Below, piece by piece: positions 62,904 to 64,000 of a DNA stretch of 64,000 nucleotides. The DNA comes from Roseiarcus sp963770275 (GTDB lineage: Bacteria > Pseudomonadota > Alphaproteobacteria > Rhizobiales > Beijerinckiaceae), in contig CAVYPD010000026.1 in NCBI GenBank assembly GCA_963770275.1, positions 144,265-208,264 on the forward strand, written 5' to 3'. Within the stretch, counting starts at the first letter, position 1; each line of letters begins with the position of its first letter. The notes under the pieces were generated by a model, which saw only the letters and a program-made list of their open reading frames with translations, was not told the DNA's origin and did not search any database. The translations under genes and the position numbers were made by a program.

Positions 62904-63694
62904 GCCAAGAGGACATCGACGCCACCAAGGCGCCGTTGATGGACCATCTGATCGAGCTCAGGGCTCGCATTATCAGGTCCCTCTACGCCTTCCTGGCCGC
63001 CTTTATCGTCTGCTTCTATTTTTCCCGCACGATCTACAACGTGCTGACCTACCCTTACGTGCGGGTGGTGGGCGCAGAAAAGGCGACGCTGATCGCCACC
63101 CATTTCCTCGAGCAATTCTACACCAACATCCGGCTCAGCATGTTCGGGGCGGCGGTCATCGCCTTTCCGGTCATCGCCGTTCAGATCTACAAGTTTATCG
63201 CGCCTGGCCTCTACCGCAACGAGCGGCAGGCCTTTCGACCCTATCTGATCGCGACCCCGTTCTTCTTCCTGTTCGGCGCGCTGCTCGTCTATTTCGTCGT
63301 GATGCCGCTTCTGATCCGCTTTTCGGTGTCGCTGCAGCAGGTCAACGTTCCAGGCGAGGCGACGATCGAGCTTCTGCCGAAGGTCAGCGAGTATCTATCG
63401 CTGATCATGACGCTCATCTTCGCCTTCGGCGTCGCCTTCCAACTGCCTGTCATCCTTACACTTCTTGGGCATGTTGGCATCGTCGACTCCGCCTATCTCA
63501 TCAAGATGCGACGCTATGCGATCGTGGCGGTGGTTGGGCTTGCCGCGATCCTCACCCCGCCGGATCTGATCAGCATGACCTCACTCGCCCTGCCGATGAT
63601 CCTGCTCTACGAGGGCTCGGTGATCGCGGTTAAGATGGTCGAGAAGCGACGCGCGCAGGCGCAGCAGCGGGCGGCGAACAACGCGGCGACGTAG
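62900..63694 (+). CDS. tatC: Sec-independent translocase subunit TatC
   Basis: A 264-residue inner-membrane protein with six segments, the receptor for twin-arginine signal peptides. MDHLIELRARIIRSLYAFLA is the conserved cytoplasmic start with the E in HLxELR, FYTNIRLSMFGAAVIAFPVI the next, and FVAPGLYxNERxAFxP-like IAPGLYRNERQAFRPYL the signal-peptide-binding loop. FAFGVAFQLPVIL is also typical. The ATG overlaps the tatB stop. Frame intact, normal length. Confidence 0.95.
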   Translation: MSQEDIDATKAPLMDHLIELRARIIRSLYAFLAAFIVCFYFSRTIYNVLTYPYVRVVGAEKATLIATHFLEQFYTNIRLSMFGAAVIAFPVIAVQIYKFIAPGLYRNERQAFRPYLIATPFFFLFGALLVYFVVMPLLIRFSVSLQQVNVPGEATIELLPKVSEYLSLIMTLIFAFGVAFQLPVILTLLGHVGIVDSAYLIKMRRYAIVAVVGLAAILTPPDLISMTSLALPMILLYEGSVIAVKMVEKRRAQAQQRAANNAAT

Positions 63695-63740
63695 AGGGCG
63701 CTCTTATGTCGGGTAGAGCGTAGGCCGGTTGAGATGTTGT

Positions 63741-64000
63741 TCAGCGCACACGTGCCTCGAGTTCGCTGATGATCACGCCGGGGCCGATGACCGAGGCGTG
63801 GTAGTCGATCACCGCGCGGCCCAGTCCGACAATCTGTTCGCCTAGCTCCTTACGGCGACGTCAGCGCGAAGCGAATGCATGTCGGAACTGACCGTGGGCG
63901 CGAAGCAAGGCTAAGTCCGCTTTCGTCGCTATGTCAGACCGAACCTGGCTAACGTCCGACCGGACATTGCCAAGTTGCGCGCGCCTCTGGCGCAGAAGCT
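63741..64000 (-). CDS. Coiled-coil protein, C-terminal part, continues past the window; frame shifted
   Basis: On the minus strand from the window edge the frame reads AQLGNVRSDVSQVRSDIATK then ADLALLRA, and after shifts near 63885 and 63850 continues VSSDMHSLRADVAV and ELGEQIVGLGRAVIDYHASV, ending SELEARVR at a stop at 63741. The RSD-x-ATKADL repeats are typical of short coiled-coil proteins encoded widely in alphaproteobacteria. The 5' end lies outside. Function unknown. Confidence 0.5.

Noticed and set aside
1..64000. tRNA or rRNA genes, riboswitches, plasmid or phage genes
   Set aside because: I looked for conserved tRNA arms, rRNA stretches and integrase, capsid or replication motifs on both strands and saw none I could support; short RNAs could still be missed without a covariance search.

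Overview
The window is a high-GC chromosomal segment from an alphaproteobacterium, most likely of the order Hyphomicrobiales (Rhizobiales); a Beijerinckiaceae/Methylocystaceae-like host fits but is not proven. The evidence is the gene set: tatABC, a heme A / cytochrome oxidase assembly group (ctaB, a CoxF-like small protein, DUF420, a COX1-like protein, ctaA), homoserine dehydrogenase, recJ, the MBL-fold exonuclease plus ATP-dependent ligase pair, PRC-barrel and DUF6481 proteins, MliC, PPK2, and several families of intergenic palindromic repeats typical of rhizobial relatives. No rRNA, tRNA, intact insertion sequence or CRISPR array was recognised.

Layout. 1-13 kb: partial amidohydrolase, DUF4239 membrane protein, pterin dehydratase, SDR, two tandem paralogous small membrane proteins, PPK2, amidase, P-type ATPase translationally coupled to a Na/Pi cotransporter, PRC-barrel protein, lysozyme inhibitor. 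13-14.3 kb: gene remnants and repeats. 14.3-21 kb: 8-oxoguanine deaminase-like enzyme divergent from a NitT/TauT-type binding protein, then a cytochrome c and a methyltransferase on the opposite strand, then the matching type of ABC ATPase and permease, then another methyltransferase. 21-27 kb: membrane and secreted proteins, an outer-membrane efflux lipoprotein, a histidine phosphatase, a beta-barrel protein. 27-34 kb: a divergent pair of paralogous MFS exporters around a broken universal stress protein gene, then an overlapping methyltransferase-glycosyltransferase pair. 34-40 kb: ABC exporter and the oxidase assembly group. 41-52 kb: housekeeping genes (hom, recJ), transporters, a catalase-like protein, CDP-diacylglycerol diphosphatase and a cyclase-fold DUF2652 protein. 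52.7-57.2 kb: exonuclease and ligase, followed by a small AT-richer island with a TIR-domain fragment overlapping an unknown gene and closed by a second, damaged copy of the ligase 3' end. 57-64 kb: peptidoglycan-binding protein, FHA-cyclase, 3-methyladenine glycosylase, GST, GDPD-RidA pair, tatABC, and the end of a coiled-coil gene.

Two window-wide properties matter. First, more than twenty genes, including ones that should be essential or near essential (hom, ctaB, tatB), are split between frames by what look like single-base indels, nearly all of them net +1. This looks most like insertion-type sequencing error, so I annotate each as one CDS spanning the shift. Second, four intergenic copies of an unusual element combine a conserved core with imperfect inverted arms of about 10-bp periodicity. 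The best candidate for an undescribed functional system is the TIR plus unknown-gene pair in the ligase-bounded island at 55.9-57.0 kb, although its TIR half is damaged.
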